Below are positions 50,456 to 60,261 of a DNA stretch of 64,000 bases, one piece after another; positions within the stretch are counted from its first letter, which is position 1; the number at the start of each line of letters is the position of its first letter. Below the pieces are notes generated by a model that searched no databases, was not told where the DNA came from, and worked only from the letters and a program-made list of their open reading frames with translations. A program made the translations under genes and the position numbers. The stretch comes from Terribacillus halophilus (GTDB lineage Bacteria; Bacillota; Bacilli; Bacillales; Amphibacillaceae), in NCBI RefSeq assembly GCF_900101385.1, contig NZ_FMZB01000009.1, forward strand, positions 1-64,000, in the 5' to 3' direction.

Positions 50456-51153
50456 TGAAACAAATTCAAGCTTTACTCTATTTCTTTTTTATTGATAGCA
50501 AGAGGACAATAACGATATTTTGTTCCATTCTTCTCTTCATCATTATTGTATTAGCAGCTTTTTCAGCCGGGTCGGATGAAATGTATATCGCGATTACTCC
50601 ACCAGCATATATATTCATGGCTATCTTTGGCTTCCGTACTATCCAGGAAAGTCTCCCATTTGCAATCAAGCGCGGCGCTACAAGAAAAAGCTATCATACG
50701 TCAGTGGGGATTTTCACAATTGGAATCAGTTTCATCATGACAACCTTCCTTGCTGCGGTGCAATTATTGCTTCATGGTGTACTGCAAGTTGCCAGTATAA
50801 CCAATATCCATATCATTCGACCGATTCACGAAAGTACCGAGTTGACTAGCATACTCTTGAGTCTGCCACTTGATTTCGCTATCATGCTTTTCAGCTTTGC
50901 TGCAGGCCTTTTACTTGGAATCATCGTTTACAAATTCGGGTTCCTTGGTGGTTCTGTCTTTGGAGCTATCGCTTTAGTTGGTATTACTCTCTCATTAACA
51001 AATCAACAGCGTATGATTGACTTGCTGGATTGGGTACAAAATCTATCTGTTCTTCCGGCATTTGGTTTGATTTTCGCTATCGCCTGCATTTGCTACTTGA
51101 TCAGCTGGTTCTTCATCCGCACCAGTACCTCTATCGGTCAGCGTGCCATATAA
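50452..51153 (+). CDS. ABC transporter permease
   Basis: 233 residues, six hydrophobic helices, no large loop. Overlaps the ATPase gene. Not closely assignable; with the YtrA-type regulator it forms a compact efflux or sensing unit probably linked to envelope stress. Ends at a bidirectional terminator shared with clpE. Confidence 0.8.
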   Translation: MMKQIQALLYFFFIDSKRTITIFCSILLFIIIVLAAFSAGSDEMYIAITPPAYIFMAIFGFRTIQESLPFAIKRGATRKSYHTSVGIFTIGISFIMTTFLAAVQLLLHGVLQVASITNIHIIRPIHESTELTSILLSLPLDFAIMLFSFAAGLLLGIIVYKFGFLGGSVFGAIALVGITLSLTNQQRMIDLLDWVQNLSVLPAFGLIFAIACICYLISWFFIRTSTSIGQRAI

Positions 51154-51190
51154 AAAAAGAGACTCACGCCCCGGGGGCATGAGTCTCTTT
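51152..51190. terminator. bidirectional terminator
   Basis: AAAGAGACTCA.GCCCC..GGGGC..TGAGTCTCTTT, between the permease (+) and clpE (-). Confidence 0.9.
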
Positions 51191-51195
51191 CCTGC

Positions 51196-53340
51196 TTATT
51201 TACTTACTACTGTAATCTGTTCATCAACCAAATCCACTATCATATTGCTTACATCTTCTTCTTCAAGAATAAAATCAGTGATTTTATCTTCTACTTGACC
51301 CTGGATGACGCGGCGTAATGGGCGGGCACCAAAACGAGGATCATAGCCTTTTTTAGCCAAGAAGTGTTTCGCTGCGTCAGTCACTTCAAGCTGGTAGCCT
51401 TCTTCTTCCATGTTCTTCGTCAAATCTGTCAGCATAAGCTCGACGATTTGTACCAAGTCTTCCTCTTTCAATGCCTCAAAGCTGATGATGGAATCGAAAC
51501 GGTTCAGGAATTCTGGTTTGAAGTATGCACCAAGCTTTTCCATGACGGATACAGCCTCATTGCTGGAATTTGTAAAGCCGACAGAGATCTGTTTATCTCC
51601 TGTACCAGCGTTACTTGTCATGATGATGACCGTATCCTTGAAGCTCACTTTTCGGCCTTGGCTGTCTGTCAAATGCCCGTCTTCCATGATTTGAAGGAAC
51701 ATATGCTGTACATCCGGGTGTGCTTTCTCGATTTCATCCAATAGGACGATAGTATACGGGTTGCGACGCACACGCTCTGTAAGCTGTCCAGCTTCTTCAT
51801 GTCCGACATATCCTGGAGGGGAACCAATCAGTTTCGCAACAGAATGACGTTCCATGTACTCACTCATGTCCAAACGGATGAATGATTCACGTGTGCCGAA
51901 CATTTCCTCTGCCAGCGCTTTTGTCAATTCCGTCTTACCTACCCCAGTTGGACCGACAAAGAGGAAGGAACCAATTGGACGCTGTTTGGATTTCAAGCCA
52001 GCTCGGCTGCGGCGGATTGCTTTGGCAACCCGTTCTACTGCCTGCTTTTGTCCGATGACTTTGCTGGATAGGTTCGCAGCCAAGTTCTTCATCTTATTCT
52101 GCTCTTCAGATTGGATCTTCGTTACAGGAATGCCCGTTTTCTCTTCGACAATCTGCTGGATCACTTCAACAGTCACTTCGCCTTTTTCTTCATTCTTCGG
52201 TTCTTCAAGCTTCTGTTCAAGCTGGATTTCCTCTTGGCGAAGGTATGCAGCTCGTTCGTAATCTTCACGACCGGCAGCTTCTTCCTTCTCTTTTGCAATC
52301 TGCGCAAGACGAGTTTGGATGGCATCTTCATCCGTTGTCACTGTCAGCAGATTGATACGAGATCCAGCTTCATCGAGCAAATCGATGGCTTTATCCGGCA
52401 AGAAGCGATCTTGAATATAACGCTGCGACAAGTTCACGCTCGCCTTGATTGCATCCGCTGAATAAGTAACTTGATGGTATGCTTCGTATTTTTCCTGCAA
52501 ACCTTCCAGAATTTCGATAGCCTGCTCTGTTGTCGGCTCTTTCACCATGACTGGCTGGAAGCGACGTTCCAGTGCAGCATCTTTTTCAATCTGACGATAC
52601 TCTTTCAAAGTAGTGGCACCTATCAGCTGTAACTCACCACGTGCAAGCGCTGGTTTCAGGATATTCCCTGCATCCATTTGGGAACCTTCTGCAGTTCCAG
52701 CTCCGACTAGCAGGTGAATTTCGTCCACAAACAGGATGACGTTCTTACGCTGCTGCAATTCGGAGATAAGCTGTTTCATCTTTTCTTCGAATTGACCGCG
52801 AACACCGGTGTTTGCAACTAGTGAAGCGACATCGAGCAAGTAAATTTCTTTATTTTGCAGTTTTACTGGTACATTGCCTTCGACAATCTGCAAAGCTAGT
52901 CCTTCTGCAATCGCCGTTTTACCTACCCCAGGCTCGCCTATCAGGACTGGATTGTTTTTATTGCGTCGGTTCAGTGTCTCGATGACACGTTTCACTTCCT
53001 GCTCACGGCCGATTACTGGATCGATCAGACCGGCACGTGCACCATCTGTCAAATTCTTACCAATTGAGTCCAGCAAGCCCCCGCGTCCGCGGCCATTACC
53101 GCCAGCTTGGGTTTGATGATTCGCACCAGCTTGGAAGCCGGATTGTGCTCCACCACCGAAGATATTCTTAAAGAAATCATCCATTGTTCCGCCATTGTTC
53201 GCGAAACCTGCAGGATTCTTAGATGTATTTTTCATTTCATTATAGCAAGTATGGCAGAGCTGTAATTGTTGTTTTTGGTTATTGAATTGCATAAGTAAGT
53301 TCACATTTGCTTCTCGTTCACCACAATGTTGGCATTTCAT
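51196..53340 (-). CDS. clpE: ATP-dependent Clp protease ATP-binding subunit ClpE
   Basis: 714 residues. N-terminal zinc finger (Cys3, Cys6, Cys29, Cys32 in CQHC..CHTC) that distinguishes ClpE from ClpC, glycine-rich linker, AAA+ module 1 (Walker [10 protein letters not shown]), a UVR-type coiled region ([20 protein letters not shown]), AAA+ module 2 ([22 protein letters not shown]-like). Unfolds substrates for ClpP under heat stress. Expression should be under CtsR: two heptad boxes flank the promoter. Confidence 0.96.
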   Translation of the reverse strand: MKCQHCGEREANVNLLMQFNNQKQQLQLCHTCYNEMKNTSKNPAGFANNGGTMDDFFKNIFGGGAQSGFQAGANHQTQAGGNGRGRGGLLDSIGKNLTDGARAGLIDPVIGREQEVKRVIETLNRRNKNNPVLIGEPGVGKTAIAEGLALQIVEGNVPVKLQNKEIYLLDVASLVANTGVRGQFEEKMKQLISELQQRKNVILFVDEIHLLVGAGTAEGSQMDAGNILKPALARGELQLIGATTLKEYRQIEKDAALERRFQPVMVKEPTTEQAIEILEGLQEKYEAYHQVTYSADAIKASVNLSQRYIQDRFLPDKAIDLLDEAGSRINLLTVTTDEDAIQTRLAQIAKEKEEAAGREDYERAAYLRQEEIQLEQKLEEPKNEEKGEVTVEVIQQIVEEKTGIPVTKIQSEEQNKMKNLAANLSSKVIGQKQAVERVAKAIRRSRAGLKSKQRPIGSFLFVGPTGVGKTELTKALAEEMFGTRESFIRLDMSEYMERHSVAKLIGSPPGYVGHEEAGQLTERVRRNPYTIVLLDEIEKAHPDVQHMFLQIMEDGHLTDSQGRKVSFKDTVIIMTSNAGTGDKQISVGFTNSSNEAVSVMEKLGAYFKPEFLNRFDSIISFEALKEEDLVQIVELMLTDLTKNMEEEGYQLEVTDAAKHFLAKKGYDPRFGARPLRRVIQGQVEDKITDFILEEEDVSNMIVDLVDEQITVVSK

Positions 53341-53401
53341 AATTACAATTACCTCCCTAATAGGTTTGTTTAATTTAGTTGGTCAAGTGTCTTGCTTTGA
53401 C

Positions 53402-53457
53402 TTTGACTATCTTTGACCTTGTGATCTCATTATAGTCTGACCTTCTTTGACTTTCAA
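53402..53457 (-). promoter_or_regulatory. clpE promoter with two CtsR operators
   Basis: Minus strand: -35 TTGAAA (53452-53457), 17-base spacer, -10 TATAAT (53429-53434). CtsR heptad repeats: GGTCAAA-GAT-AGTCAAA at 53402-53418 (perfect) and AGTCAAA-GAA-GGTCAGA at 53436-53452 (one mismatch) between -35 and -10. A further AGTCAAA half follows the first. Confidence 0.92.
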
Positions 53458-53521
53458 GTGTTTTGTTTCCTTTTTTATATTTTTTTATAAATCCTTTCTC
53501 TCTATAGAAATAAGCAAGAAC

Positions 53522-53551
53522 AAAAAAAGCACCGCCTATAATAGGCGATGC
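53522..53551 (-). terminator. terminator of acyl-CoA synthetase gene
   Basis: Minus strand: GCATCGCCTAT-T-ATAGGCGGTGC then T run. Confidence 0.88.
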
Positions 53552-53558
53552 TCCTCTT

Positions 53559-55139
53559 TTATTTTGCGTTTTGTTTTTCTTGATTACGTAGTTCTACGCG
53601 TCTGATTTTACCAGAAGAAGTCTTCGGCAAATCTTTGACGAACTCAATTTTACGCGGGTACTTGTAAGGTGCAGTTGTATTTTTTACATGTGTCTGTAAT
53701 TCCTTGACAAGGCCAGGATCGTTTTCATCCACCCCTTCACGGAGGATGACGAATGCTTTGACGACATTTCCTCGGATTTCATCAGGACTGGCGACAACTG
53801 CGCATTCTGCTACAGCTGGGTGTTTGACCAAGGCGTCCTCTACTTCGAATGGTCCGATCGTATAACCGGAACTGATAATAATGTCATCGCTACGGCCTTC
53901 AAACCAGAAATAGCCGTCTTCATCGACAGAAGCCTGGTCACCAGTGACAAAGTATCCGTTTCTTTCCGCTTGTTCACGGCGTTCAGGTTCACGGAAATAT
54001 GTTTTGAACAATGCCGGACTATCAAGTTTCAGAGCTATATCACCGACTTCACCTGTTTTGACCTGCTTACCTTCTTCATCGATTACGACTACTTCGTTAC
54101 CAGGTGTTGGCTTGCCCATGGAACCCGGTCTAGGCTCCATACCTTTCATGATACCAAGCAGCAGCGTGCTCTCCGTCTGTCCATAGCCGTCTCGTACAAT
54201 GATGTTAAAATGCTTTTGGAAAACATCAATGACTTCCCGGTTCAATGGTTCACCAGCGGATACCGCACTATGCAATGCACTTAGGTTATAACTTCCCAAA
54301 TCTGACACTTTCGCCATTAGGCGATACTCAGTCGGTGTACAGCATAGTATGTTGACTTTGTAATCCTCCAATAAGGACAGATAAGTTTTGGCGTCGAAGC
54401 GTCCCATGTAAACGAAGCCAGTAGCACCTGTTCCCAATACAGAAAGGAACGGACTCCATACCCATTTTTGCCAGCCAGGTGCCGCTGTCGCCCATACGAC
54501 ATCACCTTCGGAAGCAGACAGCCAGTTTTCAGCCGCTGTGCGCAAATGCGCATATCCCCAGCCATGTGTATGCACGACCCCTTTTGGATTGCCTGTCGTA
54601 CCACTTGTGTAGGACATTAGTGCAATATCTTCACGGGAGGTTTCTACTGTTTCCAGTTCTGCTGAGGCTGCCGCTTTGAGCTTCCCGAGATCCTCCCATC
54701 CAGCTGCAGCTCCGCCGACTGCAAGTTTGATCAAGCTATCTTGATTCTCAATCTTTTCAAATTGTCCAGTGAAGGCATGATAGCTGATGATGCTCTTCAC
54801 TCTTCCATGATCGATTCGGTATTGCAAGTCCTTCGTCTTCAGCATTTCGGAGCTAGGGATGATTACAAGTCCGAGCTTCAAAGCTGCCGCATAAATATGA
54901 TATGCCTCCACGACACGCGGTACCATCACGAGAATGGAATCGCCCTTTACCAAGCCCAGTTGTTTCAGAACATTACCTGTGCGGTTTACGTCCTGGAATA
55001 ACGTCTTATACGTCACTTCCTTCTTATTGCCCGCCTCGTCCATCCAAATGAGCGCTTTACGATCTTCGTCTGTAACATATCGCTCCATTTCATCAACGAT
55101 GTTGTATTGCTCTGGTGCAATCAAATCTTTTCTTTCCAT
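53559..55139 (-). CDS. Acyl-CoA synthetase, MbcS/AcsA-like (AMP-forming)
   Basis: 526 residues from ATG 55139 (GGAGG 7 bases upstream). ANL-superfamily motifs: A3 SYTSGTTGNPKGVVHTH, A5 YGQTE, A7/A8 YFVTGDQASVDEDGYFWFEGRSDDIIISSGYTIGPFEVE, A10 KTSSGKIRRVELR with the catalytic Lys. Length and sequence resemble B. subtilis MbcS (YtcI), which activates medium- and branched-chain acids; acetate is also possible. Confidence 0.88.
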   Translation of the reverse strand: MERKDLIAPEQYNIVDEMERYVTDEDRKALIWMDEAGNKKEVTYKTLFQDVNRTGNVLKQLGLVKGDSILVMVPRVVEAYHIYAAALKLGLVIIPSSEMLKTKDLQYRIDHGRVKSIISYHAFTGQFEKIENQDSLIKLAVGGAAAGWEDLGKLKAAASAELETVETSREDIALMSYTSGTTGNPKGVVHTHGWGYAHLRTAAENWLSASEGDVVWATAAPGWQKWVWSPFLSVLGTGATGFVYMGRFDAKTYLSLLEDYKVNILCCTPTEYRLMAKVSDLGSYNLSALHSAVSAGEPLNREVIDVFQKHFNIIVRDGYGQTESTLLLGIMKGMEPRPGSMGKPTPGNEVVVIDEEGKQVKTGEVGDIALKLDSPALFKTYFREPERREQAERNGYFVTGDQASVDEDGYFWFEGRSDDIIISSGYTIGPFEVEDALVKHPAVAECAVVASPDEIRGNVVKAFVILREGVDENDPGLVKELQTHVKNTTAPYKYPRKIEFVKDLPKTSSGKIRRVELRNQEKQNAK

Positions 55140-55250
55140 ATTTACGCCTCCTAAATGGCTGCCTGATTTACCTAATGGACTTATTATAGCAGACAAAAGC
55201 ACGGCTTCCCAGTAATAATTGTTACCAAATTATAAAACTTGATATTAGTA

Positions 55251-56123
55251 TCAGGTCTCAATACTTCTCCAAAGCGTAACAGCCGCATAACTACGGTAAG
55301 GAGACCATCTTTCTCCACGTTCATGAATTGCTGCTGGTGTCGGCTTTTCAGCGAGATTGCCATAGGTCTTCAAAGCGTTTTGCACCCCGATATCAGCAGC
55401 AGGTAATAAATCAGCTCGCCCTAACCCGAACAGCATCCAGTTTTGAGCTGACCAGCTGCCAAGCCCCCTAATTTCCGTCAATGCTGCAGCGATTTCTTCA
55501 TCAGATGCGGCAGCAAGCTGCATCAGATCTAATTTCCCCTCTGCAATCAAACGGCTTGTATCAATCACATATTCTGCCTTCCGCTGCGAAAACTGCATCG
55601 CACGTAAGTCTTCGTACGCCAAGGAAGCAACAACATCCGGCGACGGATAGAACCAGATGTCATCTTCCTTTGTTCCGAATGTCTCCACGAATCGATTCGT
55701 CAGCGTGTAGGCAAACTTCAAATTCAATTGCTGGTGGATGATTGTCTTCATCAAGCAGTAATACAAGTCCGTATCTTTTACGATTGGGGTTCCTGCATGT
55801 GCGTAAAATAGTTGTTCCAGATCCGAACCGACAAAATGCGCAGCTACCCCCGCAAGATCGATATCCCACTGGAGCCAGCTCTCCACCCAAGCAAGTATAT
55901 CTGCTTGTCTCAAAGAATCCACGCTAGAAACGTTAACAACAGGAGCTGTGATAGGTCCGCCGAACTTTAATAAAACAATATGGCGGGACCCATCCTTTAA
56001 AACAACCGGAAGCTTCATTACATGACTTTCCGGATCAACTACATTCAGCTGATCCATACTCCATCTTTTCATCAAATAATGATAATTGTATGTATGTGTT
56101 CCTTTAAGCTGTTTTTCCCACAT
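55251..56123 (-). CDS. DNA-3-methyladenine glycosylase, AlkA-type
   Basis: 290 residues. N-terminal domain, then the HhH-GPD fold: LRAMQFSQRKAEYVIDTSRLIAEG, ALTEIRGLGSWSAQNWMLFGLGRADLLPAADIGVQNAL with the catalytic Asp. Excises alkylated bases. Comparable to B. subtilis YfjP, matching the yfj/yfk character of this region. Downstream of the LysR gene, gap 12 bases. Confidence 0.9.
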   Translation of the reverse strand: MWEKQLKGTHTYNYHYLMKRWSMDQLNVVDPESHVMKLPVVLKDGSRHIVLLKFGGPITAPVVNVSSVDSLRQADILAWVESWLQWDIDLAGVAAHFVGSDLEQLFYAHAGTPIVKDTDLYYCLMKTIIHQQLNLKFAYTLTNRFVETFGTKEDDIWFYPSPDVVASLAYEDLRAMQFSQRKAEYVIDTSRLIAEGKLDLMQLAAASDEEIAAALTEIRGLGSWSAQNWMLFGLGRADLLPAADIGVQNALKTYGNLAEKPTPAAIHERGERWSPYRSYAAVTLWRSIET

Positions 56124-56135
56124 GATTATTCTCTC

Positions 56136-57023
56136 CTATCCTATATGTTTTATTGAAAAGTCAATGACATCCTGTACCACTTTCGTCATTCGTTTATCTT
56201 TATGCCAAAGCAGTTTCGTTATAGGCTGATTGATCGGGGCATCAATCCGGATTGAGCTTAATTCCCCTGATTCCAATTCATTCCGTACAGTCATAAGCGG
56301 CAAATAGGAAAAACCAAGCCCAGCCTTCACACATTGTTTAATCGCTTCGATACTGCCGAATTCAATGATGTTTTCTAAATGTAAATTCTGTTCCTCCAGT
56401 ACCTGCTCCAACTCCGTCCTGTAAGAACACCCTTTCTCAGTCAGTATTAAAGGATGCTGCATCACCTCAGACAAAGCAGCGGATGATTGAACTGATAATG
56501 GATGATTCGCCGATCCTATCAGGACGATATCCTCCTGAAATAGGGAAACGGATTCCAGGAAGTCATACTGCTGGTCCCGATCCATGATAAAAGCTAGATC
56601 CAATTCGCCCTTTTGCAGCATCTGTTCCGAGGTTTTACTGGATGGTACAGGTTTCAGGACGACCTGTACTTGCGGATATCGGGAACGGATGAAACGAAGC
56701 AATTTAGGCAGACGATAGATGCATTGACTCTCACAGGCGCCTATTAGAATTGTGCCTTTTTCCTCCATCCCCTCATCGAATTCCCGGCTCATTTCATCAT
56801 GCAAAGCCAGGATCCTTTCAGCATAGCTTTGCATTTTTATTCCCGCTTCAGTCAAATAAATCCTCTTTCCCAGACGCTGAAACAGCTCGACACCGTATGC
56901 TTTCTCCAATGCTTTTATCTGGGCAGTGACACTGGATTGAGCATAATCAAGCCGTTGGGCTGTCTTCGTAAAATTAAGTGTGTCTGCTGCTACAGTGAAT
57001 GTCTTTAAATGATTGATGTGCAT
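56136..57023 (-). CDS. LysR-family transcriptional regulator
   Basis: 295 residues from ATG 57023 (AGGAG 9 bases upstream; GTG 57029 less well spaced). N-terminal helix-turn-helix (HLKTFTVAADTLNFTKTAQRLDYAQSSVTAQIKALEKAYGVELF) and a periplasmic-binding-protein-like effector domain (about 90-290). Divergent from the FMN reductase gene, which is its likely target. Confidence 0.92.
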   Translation of the reverse strand: MHINHLKTFTVAADTLNFTKTAQRLDYAQSSVTAQIKALEKAYGVELFQRLGKRIYLTEAGIKMQSYAERILALHDEMSREFDEGMEEKGTILIGACESQCIYRLPKLLRFIRSRYPQVQVVLKPVPSSKTSEQMLQKGELDLAFIMDRDQQYDFLESVSLFQEDIVLIGSANHPLSVQSSAALSEVMQHPLILTEKGCSYRTELEQVLEEQNLHLENIIEFGSIEAIKQCVKAGLGFSYLPLMTVRNELESGELSSIRIDAPINQPITKLLWHKDKRMTKVVQDVIDFSIKHIG

Positions 57024-57137
57024 TTGCACTCACTCCTAAATCGCTTTTTCCGATTATAATAATCAAATAATTCAGCTTTTCCTATGCATGAGTGCAGTAT
57101 ACACTTTTTATATAAATATTGGAAAGGGCGTGATAGC

Positions 57138-57689
57138 TTGTCTATCGGATTGATTCTTGGCAGCAGCCGTACGAAGAGCAACAGCAAAATACTCGCTGAA
57201 GCCCTTATAGAAAATATGGAACATGAAACACTTGATATCAGCGAATTATCCTTGACGGATTTTGAAGACTTCCGTCATGAATCAGTACATGCACCCCTGG
57301 ATGAAAGCACTCAGATCTTACTGGATTTCCTTCTAAAACATGATATTATCATTATTTTTGCACCAATTTACTGGTACGGCATACCCGGAAAACTGAAAGT
57401 TCTTCTTGATCGGCTCAGCTATGTTTTCAGACAACCGGCATTCGAGAACAAGAAACCAAAGGAAGCCATCGTACTTGCAGTCGGTGGGGATCGACCACGA
57501 GTAAAAGGTTTGCCGATGATATTGCAATTCCAGCAGATATTCGACTTTATCGATATTCCCTTTGATCATTATGTATTGGCTGAGGGCAATAAACCAGGAG
57601 ATGTAAGATCCGATAGTAGAGCCATGGCTGAAATAGCTTGGCTGCGCCAATATTTGCAGAAAGGGAACACACATGAAGGACACAACTGA
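57138..57689 (+). CDS. NADPH-dependent FMN reductase-like flavoprotein
   Basis: 183 residues from TTG 57138, 9 bases after GGAAAGGG. N-terminal ILGSSRTKSNSKILAEAL (FMN phosphate loop), IIIIFAPIYWYGIPGKLKVLLDRLSYVF and VLAVGGDRPRV mark the flavodoxin-like NAD(P)H:FMN/quinone reductase family. Probably controlled by the divergent LysR regulator. Confidence 0.85.
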   Translation: MSIGLILGSSRTKSNSKILAEALIENMEHETLDISELSLTDFEDFRHESVHAPLDESTQILLDFLLKHDIIIIFAPIYWYGIPGKLKVLLDRLSYVFRQPAFENKKPKEAIVLAVGGDRPRVKGLPMILQFQQIFDFIDIPFDHYVLAEGNKPGDVRSDSRAMAEIAWLRQYLQKGNTHEGHN

Positions 57690-57747
57690 AAAAACGTGGC
57701 GGGACTACTTCATGGAAATCGTCATAGCGATCATCCAAACCAAATGA
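57673..57747 (+). CDS. Possible 24-residue peptide
   Basis: ATG 57673 with AAAGGG 7 bases upstream, overlapping the flavoprotein 3' end by 17 bases; TGA at 57747 just before a terminator. Sequence MKDTTEKTWRDYFMEIVIAI... is amphipathic with a short hydrophobic patch. Not recognised; could be fortuitous. Confidence 0.3.
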   Translation: MKDTTEKTWRDYFMEIVIAIIQTK

Positions 57748-57778
57748 AAAAGCTGATCCTCGTTCGGATCAGCTTAAA
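57746..57778. terminator. bidirectional terminator
   Basis: AAGCTGATCC-TCGTTC-GGATCAGCTT with A and T-rich flanks. Confidence 0.88.
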
Positions 57779-58565
57779 ACTGCGTAATCGCCTTCGGTAG
57801 GATATCCTGTTTGACCAAGTCATCCAGTGTACGGAAAGAATATCCTTGTTTCTTCAATTCTATGATCAGTTTCTCCAGTGCCACGGCATTATCTTCAGAT
57901 ACGGAATGCAAAAGCACCACTGCTCCTGGATGCATCTGAGCCATCACTTGATCATACGCATACTGCCACCCTTTTTGTTCGCCCGTTCTCCAATCAGCAT
58001 AGGCGAGAGACCAGAATACGTTCGTATAACCAAGATCTTCGGACCATTTCAGTGAACGGGCACTAAAGGTGCCACGCGGGGCTCGCAAATAATGCATCTC
58101 ATCCTGATCCGTCAGATCTGCCACCGCATCTTCCAGCATCTCCAGTTCCCGCTGCATCTTTTCTTTGGAGACTTTCGTCAGGTCAGGGTGATGATATGAA
58201 TGATTGCCCACGATATGTCCTTCTTCCACCATCCTTTTCACCAAATCAGGCGCTGATGATACATAATGACCTGTGATAAAGAATGCAGCTGGAACGTCGT
58301 GCTTCTTCAATACATCCAGGATGTCTCCTGTATATCCTTGTTCATATCCGTTATCGAAAGTGATATAGACTGTTTTTTCCCCGGAATCATCCAGATAATA
58401 GCTGTGGTATTTATCCAATAGCTGCTGGTATTTGCCAGTTTCCGGTATGCTGCCATCCTTGCTCTTTACAAAGCCCCATCCATAGCTCACAGAACTTTCA
58501 GCAGCTACGAATGATGGCATGACAAACAGCAAAACAAGCAGGGCTAACATTGATTTCCATCGCAT
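57774..58565 (-). CDS. pdaA: Delta-lactam-biosynthetic de-N-acetylase PdaA
   Basis: 263 residues from ATG 58565 (AAGGAG 10 bases upstream). Signal peptide (MRWKSMLALLVLLFVMPSFVAAES), then a NodB polysaccharide deacetylase domain with the PdaA form of motif 1 (YITFDNGYEQGYT), zinc ligands HSYHHPD, RAPRGTFS and VLLHSVSEDN. Deacetylates N-acetylmuramate in spore cortex peptidoglycan so muramic lactam can form. Supports a spore-forming host. Confidence 0.93.
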   Translation of the reverse strand: MRWKSMLALLVLLFVMPSFVAAESSVSYGWGFVKSKDGSIPETGKYQQLLDKYHSYYLDDSGEKTVYITFDNGYEQGYTGDILDVLKKHDVPAAFFITGHYVSSAPDLVKRMVEEGHIVGNHSYHHPDLTKVSKEKMQRELEMLEDAVADLTDQDEMHYLRAPRGTFSARSLKWSEDLGYTNVFWSLAYADWRTGEQKGWQYAYDQVMAQMHPGAVVLLHSVSEDNAVALEKLIIELKKQGYSFRTLDDLVKQDILPKAITQF

Positions 58566-58621
58566 ATGACACACTCTCCTTACCGATAGATTGTGCCAAA
58601 TCCCCACCCTCTATGCGACGA

Positions 58622-58653
58622 AAAAACAGAAAAGACCGTGCCCAGGCACGATC
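58622..58653 (-). terminator. terminator of SE1561-type gene
   Basis: Minus strand: GATCGTGCC-TG-GGCACGGTC then TTTTCTGTTTTTT. Confidence 0.85.
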
Positions 58654-58800
58654 TCACTTCAGTTTATTTTCCATTTCATCAAGCATCCGGAGCATTTCAT
58701 CGATTTCATCCAAGGAAGCCTCTTCCGGTTCGATATTATCCAAATAATCCATGAATGCAGCCAGACGCTGCTTCAAATCATCCACTTTACTTGCTGCCAA
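58654..58800 (-). CDS. Small acidic SE1561-family protein
   Basis: 48 residues from TTG 58800 (AAAGGGG 7 bases upstream), ending TGA. MAASKVDDLKQRLAAFMDYLDNI... with two helices rich in Asp, Glu, Leu and Met; matches the short SE1561-type proteins of Bacillales as I recall. Function unknown. Confidence 0.7.
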   Translation of the reverse strand: MAASKVDDLKQRLAAFMDYLDNIEPEEASLDEIDEMLRMLDEMENKLK

Positions 58801-58855
58801 ATATAAAACCCCTTTACCGCTTCATCTGGCTCTTAGTATATCACAGCGGCATTCG

Positions 58856-59650
58856 TTATTGAACGTTGAAAGTGAAGGACAAGTGGTCTTGAATCGGAAT
58901 CCATGCACCTATGCCTTGCTTGGTCACATTCTTGACTACAATCTGTTTTTTAGATCCCTTCAATTCCAAATAGACTTCCCCGAAAGTGATCGTACCCTTT
59001 TCATTGACTGCTGGCGCATAAGCCGTCAATATCCCGGACTTATTCAACGGAACTCCATAAGCATTTTCCTTATTCGTCCCTTTACCGATGACAGTCTGGA
59101 AGGAAAGCGGAAGCTTCGTATTCTTCTGTGCCTGCTGTAGCATCATCAGCTTGATGTCTTTCGGATTTTCGATTTCAGCTGTCAATCCGCCTTTTACATA
59201 GCGTTCTTCCTGCTGTTCGTAATTCATTTGCGTTGCTGATTCGCCTCCTGCATTGCTCAGCTGGTTCGTATTCACTTTTTGATATTGCCAATTGATATTC
59301 GTTTCGGCAGACTGGTACTCCAGCGGCCAATGCCCCATGTAAATCATTCCGCGGTATCCAATTGCAAGCGGTGATGGTTTCAGTGTAGATTCATTGAGAA
59401 TGCGGATCAGCTCTGGGTTTTGGATGACAATGTCACTATCTTCCGTCAGTTCCCTGACAAGTTCACTTGGTTCCAGAACTATCTGATCCTTATTTGAGTT
59501 CGGGTAAGTATTTTCTTTGGATATATTCAAGACATGATTCGGGATTTCGGTATCCTTCTTCTGTACTTTCTCTGCTTTCCCTGCCAGGGAGAAAGGAAGA
59601 GTCAGCAAAGCCAGTGCCATGATTGTTATGAGGATTCTAGCGAATTTCAT
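58856..59650 (-). CDS. yfkD: YfkD-like secreted protein
   Basis: 264 residues with signal peptide (MKFARILITIMALALLTLPFSLAG). Family features: VLNISKENTYPNSN, PELIRILNESTLKPSPLAIGYRGMIYMGHWPLEYQSAETNINWQYQ, and YVKGGLTAEIENP. B. subtilis YfkD has the same length and neighbourhood (yfkE/yfkF). Function unknown. Confidence 0.87.
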   Translation of the reverse strand: MKFARILITIMALALLTLPFSLAGKAEKVQKKDTEIPNHVLNISKENTYPNSNKDQIVLEPSELVRELTEDSDIVIQNPELIRILNESTLKPSPLAIGYRGMIYMGHWPLEYQSAETNINWQYQKVNTNQLSNAGGESATQMNYEQQEERYVKGGLTAEIENPKDIKLMMLQQAQKNTKLPLSFQTVIGKGTNKENAYGVPLNKSGILTAYAPAVNEKGTITFGEVYLELKGSKKQIVVKNVTKQGIGAWIPIQDHLSFTFNVQ

Positions 59651-59702
59651 AAGAAAAGCCCCTGCCTTTCAGATTTTTTTCTAGTATCTGAAGTCAGGAG
59701 CC
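59651..59702 (-). terminator. terminator of OsmC-family gene
   Basis: Minus strand: GCTCCTGACTTCAGAT..ATCTGAAAGGCAGGGGC then TTTTC; long stem with mismatches. Confidence 0.75.
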
Positions 59703-59714
59703 ATCCTATACATC

Positions 59715-60119
59715 TCAATAATGATTCAAATGATTCAGATGGACAAGGTCCAATCGCTCTTCGATTTCCATGCAATCCTTCACCGTTTGCACCATGGAAC
59801 AGTTTTTTTGTGCAAGCTCCAGGTCCTTCTCCAGCTGCCCTCTATCCAAATGATAGCCACGTACAATGAATGTCAATGTGATTTTGGAAATGCGATTAGC
59901 AGCCAATTCATCCCGTTCCACTTCTGCCGCCACTTCCAAATCATCTATCTCAAGCCGCTGCTTTTCGATGATTTTTCGGAAGACAGCGGCACTGCATCCT
60001 GCTATCGAAGAAACCATCAGCTCATAAGGCCGGATACCAAAGAGCTCATTTCCGTCGATATCCAATGTTTGATGGGGCAGTTCGATACGGAATCCATGCT
60101 GTTTCATTGTCAGCCTCAA
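59715..60119 (-). CDS. OsmC family protein
   Basis: 134 residues from TTG 60119, 8 bases after GAGAGG (GTG 60128 lies in the site). Two conserved cysteines in SSIAGCSAAVFRKI and AQKNCSMVQTVK; GIRPYELMVSSIAGC is the family motif. OsmC/Ohr proteins reduce organic hydroperoxides; this short variant could also be a sulfur-carrier-like member. Divergent from the MFS gene. Confidence 0.87.
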   Translation of the reverse strand: MRLTMKQHGFRIELPHQTLDIDGNELFGIRPYELMVSSIAGCSAAVFRKIIEKQRLEIDDLEVAAEVERDELAANRISKITLTFIVRGYHLDRGQLEKDLELAQKNCSMVQTVKDCMEIEERLDLVHLNHLNHY

Positions 60120-60261
60120 TTCCTTCACCTCTCCTTGCTATATCTTTATAGCTTATATTCCCAAGGAGATCAGCTTTTAACCCTCGACCTTGATTGACCA
60201 ATTCCAGGAAAAACTATACAGTAGGATGGGGAAATCATCTTACATACAGGGGTAATGACAT

